Assembly (NCBI GenBank): GCA_964568625.1
Contig: CAZMQG010000010.1
Location: forward strand, 1-56,608
Length of the DNA: 56,608 nt
From: JBAZAX01 sp964568625
GTDB taxonomy: Bacteria; Babelota; Babeliae; Babelales; RVW-14
Reading direction: 5' to 3'
Shown here: positions 33,669 through 43,746 of the stretch, in pieces
Numbering within the stretch: the stretch's first letter is position 1
How the letters are laid out: each line of letters starts with the position of its first letter
The notes under the pieces: model-generated
The model's input: the letters and a program-made list of their open reading frames with translations, nothing else
What the model was told of the DNA's origin: nothing
The model's database searches: none
Position numbers and translations under genes: made by a program

Positions 33669-34711
33669 ATAAATTTTTTAAAAACTTCTAAAATTAAATT
33701 TTCAATCGAATATTTTTTGGCTTCGGCATAACCATTTCTGATGATTATGCTTCTGGCGTCAGGATTTGATAAATAAAAGCTTATTTTGTTTGTCAAATCA
33801 TTAATGTCGTTAAAACATTCTATACTTGAGCCTTCTTTAAAAAGCTGTTCGGCTTGTTCCTTTGTTCTTTCGGTCAGCAAAAAAGACCTGCATGCTGCAA
33901 CTTCGATTGTACGCATGTTGTGAGCATCCAAGTTTTGCTTCCTGATAAAATTTAGGACAATCTTTGAAAGTCGAAAAGCTTTCATCATATCGATACCATA
34001 AATTGCGCAACCTTTCAAATATGTTTTTAATATTGAGTTTTGTGGTAAATTTTCATTCCACCTGTTTCCCCAGATTGCCAGATTAAGTCTAGGCATTTTG
34101 TGCATAAGCTCAGTTAACCAAGCTTCACGTTCTTCATCCCAACTACCCACAAAACATACGTCTGATTGATATTTAGTATAATCTGTTTCTGAGAGCTGTA
34201 TTTCTTGTGAAAATATGCTTTCATCAAAGCCGAATGGAAAATACTGTACATTTTTTGCTCCGGCCGAATATAGAATGGGGACCAGTTGATGTGACCATAT
34301 TAAAAATAAGTCATAAATTGGCAGGGACAATAGCACGTTAGAGTTAGAATTTCCGTTCCAAAATGTAAAAGGGTTATCAGGGTAAAAATTAATTATTTTT
34401 ATATTTTGATCATATTTTTTTATATTATTTAGAGTTTTAGCTGTAATGTTGTCAGCTTTAAGCATAAAAATCAGATCAGGTTTAAAATCTTTTACTGTTC
34501 TTATTAGAGAATAGTTTAGCAATCGTGATCCAATAATATTTTTAAGTATGGGTGTATTAAATTGCGGGTTTTTGTAATTAAATTTTTCGACATCTAATCC
34601 CAAATTTTGCATCGCATTGCAATGCATTGCTTTATAAAATGATGAGGCGTAAGTATAAATTTTAGGATTGTTATTAAAGTTCCCAACTAATAATACTTTT
34701 TTGATATTCAC
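33665..34711 (-). CDS. CgeB-like glycosyltransferase
   Basis: 348 residues. The layout resembles CgeB-family GT-B proteins: VLLVGNFNNNPKIYTY start, YDLFLIWSHQLVPILYSAGAKNVQYFPFGFDESIF, CFVGSWDEEREAWL, and a C-terminal NMRTIEVAACRSFLLTERTKEQ segment with the acidic residue that holds donor ribose. Catalytic donor and acceptor unknown. ATGA-type 4-base overlaps with both neighbours in the minus operon. Confidence 0.8.
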   Translation of the reverse strand: MNIKKVLLVGNFNNNPKIYTYASSFYKAMHCNAMQNLGLDVEKFNYKNPQFNTPILKNIIGSRLLNYSLIRTVKDFKPDLIFMLKADNITAKTLNNIKKYDQNIKIINFYPDNPFTFWNGNSNSNVLLSLPIYDLFLIWSHQLVPILYSAGAKNVQYFPFGFDESIFSQEIQLSETDYTKYQSDVCFVGSWDEEREAWLTELMHKMPRLNLAIWGNRWNENLPQNSILKTYLKGCAIYGIDMMKAFRLSKIVLNFIRKQNLDAHNMRTIEVAACRSFLLTERTKEQAEQLFKEGSSIECFNDINDLTNKISFYLSNPDARSIIIRNGYAEAKKYSIENLILEVFKKFI

Positions 34712-35892
34712 AGATTGCCTCGCATAATATTTTGATAAATCTCAAAAACATTATTTCCGTAATTATCCCAGCTAAAATCAAGAATTTTATATTTACCTAA
34801 GTTTCCCATCTCTTTGCACAATTCAGAATTCTGGTAACACCATAAAATTTTTTCGGCCAAAGCTTCTGAGTCTTGTGCAGACACTAAAAAGCCATGTTTA
34901 TTGTCCTGAATAATATCATTGGCACCGGTATTTTTTGAGCAAATTACGGGCAATCCACATGCCATTGCTTCGCCAATTACCATTCCAAAACCGTCTTCAA
35001 CAGATGGTAAAACAAAAACGTTCGATTCATGATAAAGTTTTTTTAAATCATCTCTACTGCAAGATCCAAAAAATTTAATATTCTTTTTCATATCTAATTT
35101 TTTTAAAACTTGATACATGTCTTTTTGAATATTCCCAATAAGAATTAATTCTGTTGAATTTCCCGGAAGATTTAACTTATTCCAGGCTTCAATTAAATAT
35201 GGTATGCCTTTTCGTAGACTTATCATGCCGACAAAAATAACTCGAAATTTTTTTGCTGGTATTATTTGGTCTAATTTTGGTGATGTGCAAAAAAAATCAA
35301 TATCGATTCCACATGGCGTTTTAAAAATTTTCTTGGGATTTATTCCGTGTTTGATAAAGCTTTGATAAGAAAAGGCTGATAGCGTCATTATATAATCAGT
35401 TTGATTATACTCTTCAGTCATTTTATTTACTGTTGCTTGATAAATTGGCTTAAACTTTATCCCCCATTTTTCATATTCTTGCGAAAGTAAGATCTGTTGT
35501 TCTTTTATATGACAAGATCCGGACTCAATTATAGTTTTGGCGCCAATTTTTTTTGCAGGAGAAATACATTCTAAAGAATAATTTGCCCAACCTGTAAAAA
35601 TATCAATTTGTTCAAGTTTTTTAATTTCACGCGCAACTAAAGAATCAAATAAATTATCTTTAAAGGAGTTAAAAACTGATGTGTTAATAAAATGAGAAAG
35701 TCGTAACTTTTGAAATGTTGCATCCAAAAACTTGCATGAGTTAATTGTTTTAACAAAATTGCCATTTATTTTAGAGTTATCAGTTTTGGTAAAGCTAAAA
35801 GAATATAATTTTTGCAGACAGCTTTTTTTATATAGCTGTTGTGCAAGATTAATTGCGTGAAATCGACCACCTGCAGATACGACTACTTTCAT
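34708..35892 (-). CDS. glycosyltransferase family 4
   Basis: 394 residues, GT-B fold. VVSAGGRFHAINLAQQLYKK near the start suits the acceptor side, and the donor side has VIFVGMISLRKGIPYLIEAW and the motif SVEDGFGMVIGEAMACGLPVICS in the C-terminal third. Belongs to the GT4 retaining class in general. Second gene of the minus operon; 3 bases after UXS and overlapping the next by 4. Sugar unknown. Confidence 0.88.
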   Translation of the reverse strand: MKVVVSAGGRFHAINLAQQLYKKSCLQKLYSFSFTKTDNSKINGNFVKTINSCKFLDATFQKLRLSHFINTSVFNSFKDNLFDSLVAREIKKLEQIDIFTGWANYSLECISPAKKIGAKTIIESGSCHIKEQQILLSQEYEKWGIKFKPIYQATVNKMTEEYNQTDYIMTLSAFSYQSFIKHGINPKKIFKTPCGIDIDFFCTSPKLDQIIPAKKFRVIFVGMISLRKGIPYLIEAWNKLNLPGNSTELILIGNIQKDMYQVLKKLDMKKNIKFFGSCSRDDLKKLYHESNVFVLPSVEDGFGMVIGEAMACGLPVICSKNTGANDIIQDNKHGFLVSAQDSEALAEKILWCYQNSELCKEMGNLGKYKILDFSWDNYGNNVFEIYQNIMRGNL

Positions 35893-35895
35893 AAT

Positions 35896-36918
35896 TTAGG
35901 CTTGTTTTTTATTTAAATTATCAAAATATTTAATTGTTTTCTCAAGTCCGACATCAAGAGTGATTTCCGGGATCCAGTCTAATAATTGCTTTGCCAAAGT
36001 TATGTCCGGACGACGGCGTTTTGGGTCATCCTGTGGAAGTGGTGCAAATATTATTTCAGATTTGCATCCCGTTAGATTTAAAACTTTTTGTGCGAGTTCA
36101 AGCAATGTAAATTCTTTTGGGTTTCCCAAATTGACAGGTCCCGTAATTCCATAATCTGTCTGCATCATCTTTATGATTCCGTTTATAAGATCGTCAACAT
36201 AACAAAATGATCTAGTTTGCTTGCCGTCGCCATACATTGTTATTGGTTGATTATTTAATGCCTGAATTATAAAATTACTTACAACTCGTCCATCCAGTGG
36301 ATCCATCCCCGGACCGTATGTGTTGAATATTCTAATAACTTTTATATCAGTTTTATGCATTCTGTGATAATCAAACATTAGGGTTTCGGCACTACGTTTT
36401 CCTTCATCATAACAAGCTCTAATCCCAATTGGATTTACATGGCCCCAGTAACTTTCTTTTTGAGGATGTTCTTCCGGATCGCCATAAACTTCACTTGTTG
36501 AGGCTTGCATAATTCGTGCACCATTTTTTTTTGCAAGCTCAAGCATGTTCAACATGCCCAAAAAACTTGTTTTTATTGTTTGAATCGGATCACTTTGGTA
36601 TGCAGGTGGAGATGCGGGACATGCAAAATTAAATATCCAATCTATATTTGCATTGGACATTTTTAAGTTAGCTTCCAAATTCAGTGGATTGATTATGTCG
36701 TGTTTAATAAAGCTAAAATTTTTGTTTTGAGTTAAGTCTTGGATATTCTCAAGACTTCCTGTGCTCAAATTATCAACAGCAATTACATTGTGGCCAAGTT
36801 CGAGCAGTTTACGACATAAATTGCTTCCAAGAAATCCGGCTCCTCCCGTTACCAAAATTTTTTTATGATTTTTGTTATCCGAGACTTGATCCAGGATCTT
36901 TTTATTTTCCATATTCAT
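35896..36918 (-). CDS. UDP-glucuronic acid decarboxylase (UDP-xylose synthase)
   Basis: 340 residues. Extended SDR enzyme that converts UDP-glucuronate to UDP-xylose with bound NAD. NAD loop GGAGFLG at 25-31; the UXS-type segment CPASPPAYQSDPI at 100-112; catalytic Glu143 in TSEVYGDPEEHPQ, Tyr170 and Lys174 in CYDEGKR; and YGDGKQTRSFCYVDDL near 230. This set separates UXS from general epimerases. The start ATG (36918) lies 12 bases after a hairpin and its AGGAG site is beyond the hairpin. First gene of the minus operon. No UDP-glucose dehydrogenase is in the window. Confidence 0.93.
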   Translation of the reverse strand: MNMENKKILDQVSDNKNHKKILVTGGAGFLGSNLCRKLLELGHNVIAVDNLSTGSLENIQDLTQNKNFSFIKHDIINPLNLEANLKMSNANIDWIFNFACPASPPAYQSDPIQTIKTSFLGMLNMLELAKKNGARIMQASTSEVYGDPEEHPQKESYWGHVNPIGIRACYDEGKRSAETLMFDYHRMHKTDIKVIRIFNTYGPGMDPLDGRVVSNFIIQALNNQPITMYGDGKQTRSFCYVDDLINGIIKMMQTDYGITGPVNLGNPKEFTLLELAQKVLNLTGCKSEIIFAPLPQDDPKRRRPDITLAKQLLDWIPEITLDVGLEKTIKYFDNLNKKQA

Positions 36919-36928
36919 TATCTTATTT

Positions 36929-36948
36929 AGAGTTCAGGAATGAACTCT
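36929..36948 (-). promoter_or_regulatory. stem-loop between the ribosome-binding site and start of UXS
   Basis: AGAGTTCA (36929-36936), GGAA loop, TGAACTCT (36941-36948), a perfect 8-bp palindrome. On the UXS transcript it separates the purine-rich AAGGAAGGAG from the ATG and would bring them to a normal distance when folded. In DNA form it could instead be an operator in the divergent promoter region. Confidence 0.45.
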
Positions 36949-37054
36949 CCTTCCTTTACATTTTAATTAAATAAGTTAGCATTCAATAAGATTACACAAC
37001 AGATTTTTTCATTCAAAATGACGTTTGTCAAACTATTGTAGAGAAAAGAGAATA

Positions 37055-38800
37055 ATGAATTTTTTAAAGCAGGTTTTTAGTTTGCTTTCAAAAAAAGACA
37101 AAAAAAATTTTGTTTTATTATTTATCTTATCTTTTATAGTTTCTATTTTTGAAAGCATCAGCATTAGTGCAATGATGTTTTTTATCTCGACTGTTACCAA
37201 TTTTAATTTTATTGAACAAACTCGGTATTACAAATATTTAAATTCATTTTTGGGGTTCTCAAGCCCCAGTAAGTTTATTCTTTTTTTGGGGGTTACGGTT
37301 GTTGTTTTGTATATTTTTAGAGCCGGGATAAATGTGTTTCATATTTTTGCAACGAGTGGTTTTGCTGTAGGTAAAGGACGAGCCACTGCATTGAGAGTGT
37401 ATTCCGATTTTTTGGGTTTTTATTATGGTGATTTTACTGCCAATAATTCGGCGCATATATCGCAGGCTCTTTTTAGCGACTGTAACGCGCTTGCCAGTGT
37501 GTGCCTTGGATTTTTAAATTTGCTTTCTGAGTTATTAACGTTTGGTTGTATATACTCTATGTTGCTTTGGGTTAATTTTAAAATGACTCTCTCCCTTACT
37601 TTTTTTTTAGCTCTAATTGTTTTATTTGTTGTAAAACTTTTTTCTAAAAAACTTTCAAATGCAGGTCGAGATAATCAGATGTATACCGAAGAGATATGCA
37701 GGGTTTTTAACGAAGCTTTTTGGAATTTTAAATTAATTAAGTTACATGGAAACAAAGAGACATTTATTAACCGCTTTGCCCATGGTAATAGTGGAATTTT
37801 TAAAGCGAATGTTTTTTATAATATACTACAAAGTTTGCCAAGATTTGTTTTAGAGACGTTAGGTTTTTTGGTTCTTGTTTTGATGGTTGTTTACGTAATT
37901 TTTGTTTATCACGATTCTGCATTTATTATTCCGATTGTTTCTGTATATGCACTTGCACTTTATCGATTTTTACCATCAATTAATAAAGTTTTAGCGAGCT
38001 ACAATCAAATAATTTTTAATAAAGCATCTGTTGGAAAATTATACGAGTATCTTAAAACAAAACCCGAGGTCTTGGGATGTGAAAAAATTTCTTTCAAAAA
38101 CAAAATAGAGCTGAAAAATTTAACTTTTTATTATAATGAGACCAAATTAATTCTAGATAAATCAAATCTTACAATTTACAAAGGACAGAGAGTTGCATTT
38201 GTTGGGCCAAGTGGTTCGGGAAAAAGTACATTGGCTGATTTGATTATGGGAATTTTAAGAGTATGTGACGGCCAAATTTTAATTGATGGGCAGGCATTAA
38301 CATATGATAATTTACGTGATTGGAGATCTAAAATTGGTTATATTCCACAGCAAATTTATTTATTTGATGGTACTGTGGCTGAAAACGTAGTATTTGGACG
38401 ACTATATGATGAGCAAAAATTGATCCATGTTCTTAAAAGATCTAATATTTATGATTTTTTATTTACCCAAGACGGGTTACATACAATGGTTGGTGAAGCC
38501 GGAATAAAACTAAGCGGGGGCCAAAAACAACGAATTGCGATTGCTCGGGCATTATATGGAGATCCTGAAATGTTGGTTCTTGATGAAGCAACATCTGCTC
38601 TTGATAGTAAAACAGAAGATCTTATAATGAATGAAATTTATAAAATTAATGAAGATAAAACGTTGATTGTTATAGCTCATCGTCTAACAACTATTGAAAA
38701 GTGTGATATTGTTTACAGAGTTTGCGATGGTAAAATTTTGCTTGAACGGCAAATTTCAGTGCAGCCATTGAATCAATATCAGACTTTGAATAATGCTTGA
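37055..38800 (+). CDS. ABC exporter, lipid-linked glycan flippase candidate
   Basis: 581 residues from the ATG at 37055 (a TTG at 37025 is the only longer option and lacks a site). Six membrane helices in residues 1-320 fused to one ATPase domain, the half-transporter form that works as a homodimer. Walker A GPSGSGKST at 384-392, signature LSGGQKQR near 490, Walker B VLDEATSALD near 513. MsbA- or PglK-like by size and layout. At the head of the + glycan run next to gmd and fcl, it probably moves lipid-linked oligosaccharide across the inner membrane. MsbA-type lipid A export is an alternative. Confidence 0.85.
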   Translation: MNFLKQVFSLLSKKDKKNFVLLFILSFIVSIFESISISAMMFFISTVTNFNFIEQTRYYKYLNSFLGFSSPSKFILFLGVTVVVLYIFRAGINVFHIFATSGFAVGKGRATALRVYSDFLGFYYGDFTANNSAHISQALFSDCNALASVCLGFLNLLSELLTFGCIYSMLLWVNFKMTLSLTFFLALIVLFVVKLFSKKLSNAGRDNQMYTEEICRVFNEAFWNFKLIKLHGNKETFINRFAHGNSGIFKANVFYNILQSLPRFVLETLGFLVLVLMVVYVIFVYHDSAFIIPIVSVYALALYRFLPSINKVLASYNQIIFNKASVGKLYEYLKTKPEVLGCEKISFKNKIELKNLTFYYNETKLILDKSNLTIYKGQRVAFVGPSGSGKSTLADLIMGILRVCDGQILIDGQALTYDNLRDWRSKIGYIPQQIYLFDGTVAENVVFGRLYDEQKLIHVLKRSNIYDFLFTQDGLHTMVGEAGIKLSGGQKQRIAIARALYGDPEMLVLDEATSALDSKTEDLIMNEIYKINEDKTLIVIAHRLTTIEKCDIVYRVCDGKILLERQISVQPLNQYQTLNNA

Positions 38801-38819
38801 TTTTTAAAAAAGGGGAATG

Positions 38820-39977
38820 ATGAAAAAAGCTCTTATAACCGGAATAACAGGACAAGATGGTTCTTACTTGGCAGAGTTTCTTCTTTCCAAGGGTTATGAA
38901 GTTCATGGAATGATTCGTAAATCTTCAACATTCAACACTCAGCGAATTGATCATATATACGTTGATCCGCATGAATTAAACACAAGATTTTTTTTGCATT
39001 ATGGTGATCTTTTAGATAGCAGCGTGATTAATGATATTGTTAGCAGAGTTCAACCGGATGAAGTTTATAATCTTGGAGCTCAGTCTCACGTAAAAGTTTC
39101 GTTTCAAATGCCTGAATTTACGGGCGATGTTACAGGCCTTGGAACCTTACGAGTTCTTGAGGCAATTCGTAGATATAAAAGCGATGCAAAATTTTATCAG
39201 GCATCATCGTCTGAAATGTTTGGGGCATCCCCCGCTCCTCAGAGCGAAGAGACTGTCTTTTATCCACGTAGTCCATATGCAGCGGCTAAAGTTTACTCCT
39301 ACTGGATAACGGTTAATTATCGCGAAGCTTATAGAATTGCCGCAAACAATGGAATTTTATTTAATCATGAGAGTCCAAGACGTGGAGAAACGTTTGTTAC
39401 CAGAAAAATAACAATGGCAATTGCAAACATGTTTCTCAAGAGACAAAATAAACTTTATCTTGGTAATCTTAATGCCAAACGTGATTGGGGTTTTGCGCCT
39501 GAATATGTTGAAGCAATGTGGTTGATGATGCAACAAAATAAGCCGGGTGATTTTGTGATAGGAACCGGAAAAAGCTTTGCCGTAAGAGAATTTGTTGAAA
39601 AGTCGTTTTCTTATGCCGGAATCGAACTTGAATGGGTTGGGTCTGGTGTTGAAGAAATTGGAATTGTCAAAAATTTAACCTCAATGTGGATTGGAATTTT
39701 AAAGCCCGGGGATATAATCATCGAAGTTGATCCAAGATATTTTCGTCCAACGGAAGTAGAACATCTTCAGGCCGATATTTCTAAAGCAAATGATATTTTA
39801 TGCTGGTCTCCACGTGTGACATTTGATGAGCTTGTAAAAATTATGGTTGATTATGATTTAAAATTTGCCGGCCTTCAACCTATTGGGCAGGGTATTGATG
39901 TTTGTAAAAATAAAAACTTTTTGTACACATCTCATACCGTTACCTGGCATCAAGGACTGAAAGAGACGTATTTGTAA
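38820..39977 (+). CDS. gmd: GDP-mannose 4,6-dehydratase
   Basis: 385 residues, normal. Converts GDP-D-mannose to GDP-4-keto-6-deoxy-mannose with bound NADP. TGITGQDGSYLAEF at 7-20 is the dinucleotide loop; SSEMFG with Ser130 and Glu132, and Tyr153/Lys157 in SPYAAAK complete the catalytic set; RDWGFAPEYVEAMW near 223 is diagnostic for GMD. ATG at 38820 fits AGGGG best, although the ATG three bases upstream is possible. Feeds fcl immediately downstream. GDP-mannose-forming enzymes are not in the window. Confidence 0.96.
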   Translation: MKKALITGITGQDGSYLAEFLLSKGYEVHGMIRKSSTFNTQRIDHIYVDPHELNTRFFLHYGDLLDSSVINDIVSRVQPDEVYNLGAQSHVKVSFQMPEFTGDVTGLGTLRVLEAIRRYKSDAKFYQASSSEMFGASPAPQSEETVFYPRSPYAAAKVYSYWITVNYREAYRIAANNGILFNHESPRRGETFVTRKITMAIANMFLKRQNKLYLGNLNAKRDWGFAPEYVEAMWLMMQQNKPGDFVIGTGKSFAVREFVEKSFSYAGIELEWVGSGVEEIGIVKNLTSMWIGILKPGDIIIEVDPRYFRPTEVEHLQADISKANDILCWSPRVTFDELVKIMVDYDLKFAGLQPIGQGIDVCKNKNFLYTSHTVTWHQGLKETYL

Positions 39978-39986
39978 GGGATTAAT

Positions 39987-41108
39987 GTGCTAGCCAAAGT
40001 TTTTCATTCTGATTCAGAATCTATACCCAAAATGCATACTGATTCTAAAATTTATGTAGCCGGGCATACCGGTTTGGTTGGATCCGCAATTTTAAGAGCT
40101 CTTAAAAGCCACGGATATAAAAATATTATTACAAGAAATTTTCAAGATCTTGATTTGACTCGTCAGTCAGCAGTTGAATCTTTTTTCAAAGAAAATCGCC
40201 CTGAATATGTTTTTCTAGCGGCAGCCAAAGTTGGTGGGATTTTTGCGAATAATTCACAAAAGGCCGATTTTATTTATGACAATTTAATGATCTCTGCAAA
40301 TGTAATTTCTGCCTCGCATAAATTTGGCGTTAAAAAATTACTAAATCTTGGATCGTCCTGCATTTACCCTAAAAATGCGCCACAGCCATTAAAAGAAGAA
40401 TATTTACTTTCCGGTTTGCTGGAACCGACCAACGAGGCCTATGCAGTTGCAAAAATTGCAGCACTTAAGCTTTGTAGATATTTTAATGAACAGTATGGAA
40501 CAAATTTTATCTCAGTTATGCCGACAAATCTTTATGGCCCAAACGATAATTTTAATCTTGAAACGGCGCATGTTTTGCCTGCTATGATTAGGAAGTTTCA
40601 TTTGGCTAAACTTTTATCAAAAAAAGATTTTGTTGGAATCAGATCCGATTTTAACAAATTTGGCTTACCTCAAAGTTGTTGTAGTAATGTTGAAATCCTT
40701 AGTGATTTTGAAATAACAGATTTACTTTCAAGATTTGGCATAACTTCAGAAGTTTTGAAATTATGGGGAACTGGTAATGTGTATCGTGAATTTTTACATG
40801 TAGATGATTTGGCTTTGGCTTTACTTTTTTTAATGAATAAATATGATTTTGCAGATCTGGGTGAGTGTATTAATATTGGTGTTGGCGTTGATTTACAAAT
40901 TTTCGAGCTTGCAAAAATAATAAAAAAAACGGTTGGATTTTCGGGTGAAATAAAATTTGATCATGCCAGTTCAGATGGGACGCCTAAAAAGTTATTAGAT
41001 ATTTCAAAAATTTCGAAATTAGGCTGGACTGCAAGTGTTTCTCTTGAATTTGGGATTAAAGGTGCATACGAATGGTACTACGCTTGCTTCGAAGAACGTG
41101 TATTGTAG
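39987..41108 (+). CDS. fcl: GDP-L-fucose synthase
   Basis: 373 residues. Epimerises and reduces the GMD product to GDP-L-fucose with NADPH. GHTGLVG at 26-32, catalytic Ser123 in GSSCIYP, Tyr152 and Lys156 in AYAVAK, AHVLPAMIRK, and YREFLHVDD. About 50 residues longer than E. coli WcaG: a short extra N-terminus and an insertion near residues 213-250, also present in some other bacterial forms. Starts with GTG after AAGGG; 9 bases after gmd, so an operon pair. Confidence 0.94.
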   Translation: MLAKVFHSDSESIPKMHTDSKIYVAGHTGLVGSAILRALKSHGYKNIITRNFQDLDLTRQSAVESFFKENRPEYVFLAAAKVGGIFANNSQKADFIYDNLMISANVISASHKFGVKKLLNLGSSCIYPKNAPQPLKEEYLLSGLLEPTNEAYAVAKIAALKLCRYFNEQYGTNFISVMPTNLYGPNDNFNLETAHVLPAMIRKFHLAKLLSKKDFVGIRSDFNKFGLPQSCCSNVEILSDFEITDLLSRFGITSEVLKLWGTGNVYREFLHVDDLALALLFLMNKYDFADLGECINIGVGVDLQIFELAKIIKKTVGFSGEIKFDHASSDGTPKKLLDISKISKLGWTASVSLEFGIKGAYEWYYACFEERVL

Positions 41109-41146
41109 CATAATAGTGAGCCTTGAGTTTACGCAAAGGAGATAGT

Positions 41147-41911
41147 ATGAAGCTCTGGTATGATAATCCTGCATATATTAATGAGTTATTTAGGCACGAT
41201 GAGGTATATTTTATGTGGGCATTATTATTTTTAAAACAAAATAATATTCCTAAAGATGCAACTATCTTAGATATTGGGGCTGGAGTTGGAAGCTTGGTTA
41301 AAGTATTACGTCAATTTGGATTTAAAAATGCTTATGGTGTTGAGATTAACGAAACTTTAGTAGCTTTAGGAAAAGAACGGCTAAGTCTTGACGGAGTGCT
41401 ATTTACTCAAAAAGAGTTTGAATCGCATGTTGAAAAATATGATGTCGTTATTTCTTATACAGTGGCTGAACATGTTGATGATATTGGTGAATTTATTGAC
41501 TACAAATTAAAATTTCTTAAAAACGATGGGTATTTTTATTTATATGCTCCAGATTATCATCGTCCACGCATGTATAAAAATATTATTATTGACAAGATTA
41601 AGGGGAAAAAACTTCATCTAACTCCATTTACTGAGGGTGGGATTGGCAGAAGTATTTATATGTTTTTGAAAATAACGTTTTTTTGTATATCAAAAAGAAT
41701 TATAAAAAAACCTTATATGCTTAAAGTTGTGCCTCTTCCTCCGGAGGTAAGTGTTAGTGCTGATGCTGATGCAACATGGTGTTGTAGCTATCTAGATATT
41801 AAAAATTATTTTTACACTAAGCGAAAAGAGCTTAAATTTGATCGATTTGATTCTTTCGGGTCTTTCGCAGGACGGGTTCATAAGAATAATAATTCATTTG
41901 TTTCTAGGTGA
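41147..41911 (+). CDS. class I SAM-dependent methyltransferase
   Basis: 254 residues from the ATG at 41147, which follows AAAGGAG at ideal distance. Motif I ILDIGAGVGSL at 40-50, VEINETL as the acidic post-I, and DVVISYTVAEHVDDI as motif II. The C-terminal part carries several hydrophobic and basic stretches (MFLKITFFCISKRIIKK) that may face the membrane. Probably decorates a sugar or lipid intermediate. In line with fcl and the GT-C gene. Confidence 0.83.
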   Translation: MKLWYDNPAYINELFRHDEVYFMWALLFLKQNNIPKDATILDIGAGVGSLVKVLRQFGFKNAYGVEINETLVALGKERLSLDGVLFTQKEFESHVEKYDVVISYTVAEHVDDIGEFIDYKLKFLKNDGYFYLYAPDYHRPRMYKNIIIDKIKGKKLHLTPFTEGGIGRSIYMFLKITFFCISKRIIKKPYMLKVVPLPPEVSVSADADATWCCSYLDIKNYFYTKRKELKFDRFDSFGSFAGRVHKNNNSFVSR

Positions 41912-41952
41912 AGTGTATTTTTCCCTGATATATATTGGCGAGTTAATTATTT

Positions 41953-43728
41953 ATGTTATACATTGAATTTATAAAAAAACACTCAAGATTGTTTATTTCA
42001 GTTGGCGTTTTGGGCTTGATTTTCTTAGCTTTTATATTAATGAATCCTCAATGGTATTTTGATGGTGAAGATTATGTGCAACTTTTTAGATGTTATAAAA
42101 CAAAAACAATTAAAGATTTTTTAGATCTTTTTATTCATGGATCACTTGATACATACAGGTCATTGTTGAATCCACTTGATATATGGAGGAAGACATTTTT
42201 TTCTGTTTATTATAGGCCGTTGTGTTTAGTTTTATATTTTGTTGAATATAGTCTGTTTGGTTTAAATGCATACATGCACTTTGCTTTTTTAATTTTTTTT
42301 CATTCGCTCAATACTTCTATGCTTTGTTATTTTATTATTCCATTTACCGGTAATTTTTTTGCAATCTTATTTTCATTGTTTTATGCATTCCATCCATCGC
42401 ATTGCTCAATTGGAAAGTGGGATTGTCAGCAGCATATTTTTACAACATTTTTTGCAATTTTGGCAGCTATTTTTTTACTAAAAAAAATAAGAAGTGTTCG
42501 GGGTAAAACGGTATTACCTCTAGCTTCTTACATATTTTTCTTTTTTGCATTATGTGTAAGAGAGACTTTTATTGTTTTTCCTCTTATCGCTATGTTTATT
42601 ATGAATTTGTATGATCAATCGCAATATTATAAATTTAAAAAAATAGCGGATCAATTAAAGATAATGTTTGGTTTTGTATTAACTATATTAGTATATTTTT
42701 TCTTAAGACAAATAGCATATCCAATTGTTTTTTCAGGGTTGGAATCAGGTGTTTATTTTTCGTTTAACAATGCTATGTCGATAAATACAATTCATGTTTT
42801 ATATCTTTATTTTTTAAGTTGTTTTCATCCATTGTACAGCGTGCATTACATCGCAGAGCAGCACAACCTTTTATGGCTTTATCGTTTTATAAAAATCGTA
42901 ACACTTTCTATTCCGTTTATACTATTTTTTACTAACTCCAATAAAAGGTTAATTTTACTTTTAGCTTTTTTAACAACGTTGCTTTTTTGGCCTATACTAA
43001 TTTGCGGATATGGTGGACAGAATGACCGAACTTTTTATGAAGCTTCGATTCCATTTATTCTGATGTTTATTATGCTTTTTAAATTTACATATTTAAAAAA
43101 ATATTATTTTGCCAGGTTTATTGGTGCAATAGTACTTATTTTTATGATTATGTATAATTTATTTTTTTTAAATATACAACGACAACGCGGATTTAGTTAT
43201 CTTGCAAGTACCTATCTTCCTATTTTAGAGCTAAAAAATACGGTGGGGAATAGTTTAGAGCGTACGCCACTTTTTATTTTTGGTTTACCATTTACAATGT
43301 ATCATTGGATGAGTCTGCCTCAGGCGCTTGAATTGAATGGTATAACAAAAGCTGCTGTTGATTGTTATTGCGATAGTAGGATTAGAATACATAGCTATAT
43401 GCCTATTAAAGATAATTTGTTAGTAAAAATAGGTGAAAATTCTTTTGAATTTCTTACAAGTAATAAAGAAAAATTATGGTTCAGCTATGAAAAACCCTTT
43501 TGCAATATTGTTTTTGATGCCTATCGTAACCATGATGATTTTCCTTATGGTCGTCATAATATTTACATTCATAGTGAAGACAATTCTATAATTGTTCCAT
43601 TTAACGCAGCTAAAATTTATGATATATCTGTTGTTTTTAAAGATAAAAAATATTTTTATCATAATGCTAAATTTCTTACATGGGATTATGATAATAATAA
43701 ATTTGTCGTTTTAAATAGTGCAACTTAG
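41953..43728 (+). CDS. GT-C-type membrane glycosyltransferase-like protein, copy 1
   Basis: 591 residues. About 10 hydrophobic segments in the first 420 residues, then a soluble C-terminal domain (about 430-591). The first outer loop has DGEDYVQLF, an acidic pair where GT-C enzymes bind the metal or lipid-phosphate sugar; YRPLCLVLYFVEYSLFGLNAY follows, a pattern also seen in TMTC-like proteins. The C-terminal domain has MYHWMSLPQALELNG and a DCYCDSR motif. Close paralogue of the gene at 53839. GT-C proteins use polyprenyl-phosphate sugars on the outer face; which sugar is unknown. No strong ribosome-binding site. Confidence 0.72.
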   Translation: MLYIEFIKKHSRLFISVGVLGLIFLAFILMNPQWYFDGEDYVQLFRCYKTKTIKDFLDLFIHGSLDTYRSLLNPLDIWRKTFFSVYYRPLCLVLYFVEYSLFGLNAYMHFAFLIFFHSLNTSMLCYFIIPFTGNFFAILFSLFYAFHPSHCSIGKWDCQQHIFTTFFAILAAIFLLKKIRSVRGKTVLPLASYIFFFFALCVRETFIVFPLIAMFIMNLYDQSQYYKFKKIADQLKIMFGFVLTILVYFFLRQIAYPIVFSGLESGVYFSFNNAMSINTIHVLYLYFLSCFHPLYSVHYIAEQHNLLWLYRFIKIVTLSIPFILFFTNSNKRLILLLAFLTTLLFWPILICGYGGQNDRTFYEASIPFILMFIMLFKFTYLKKYYFARFIGAIVLIFMIMYNLFFLNIQRQRGFSYLASTYLPILELKNTVGNSLERTPLFIFGLPFTMYHWMSLPQALELNGITKAAVDCYCDSRIRIHSYMPIKDNLLVKIGENSFEFLTSNKEKLWFSYEKPFCNIVFDAYRNHDDFPYGRHNIYIHSEDNSIIVPFNAAKIYDISVVFKDKKYFYHNAKFLTWDYDNNKFVVLNSAT

Positions 43729-43746
43729 GCTAAAATTAAAATAACA

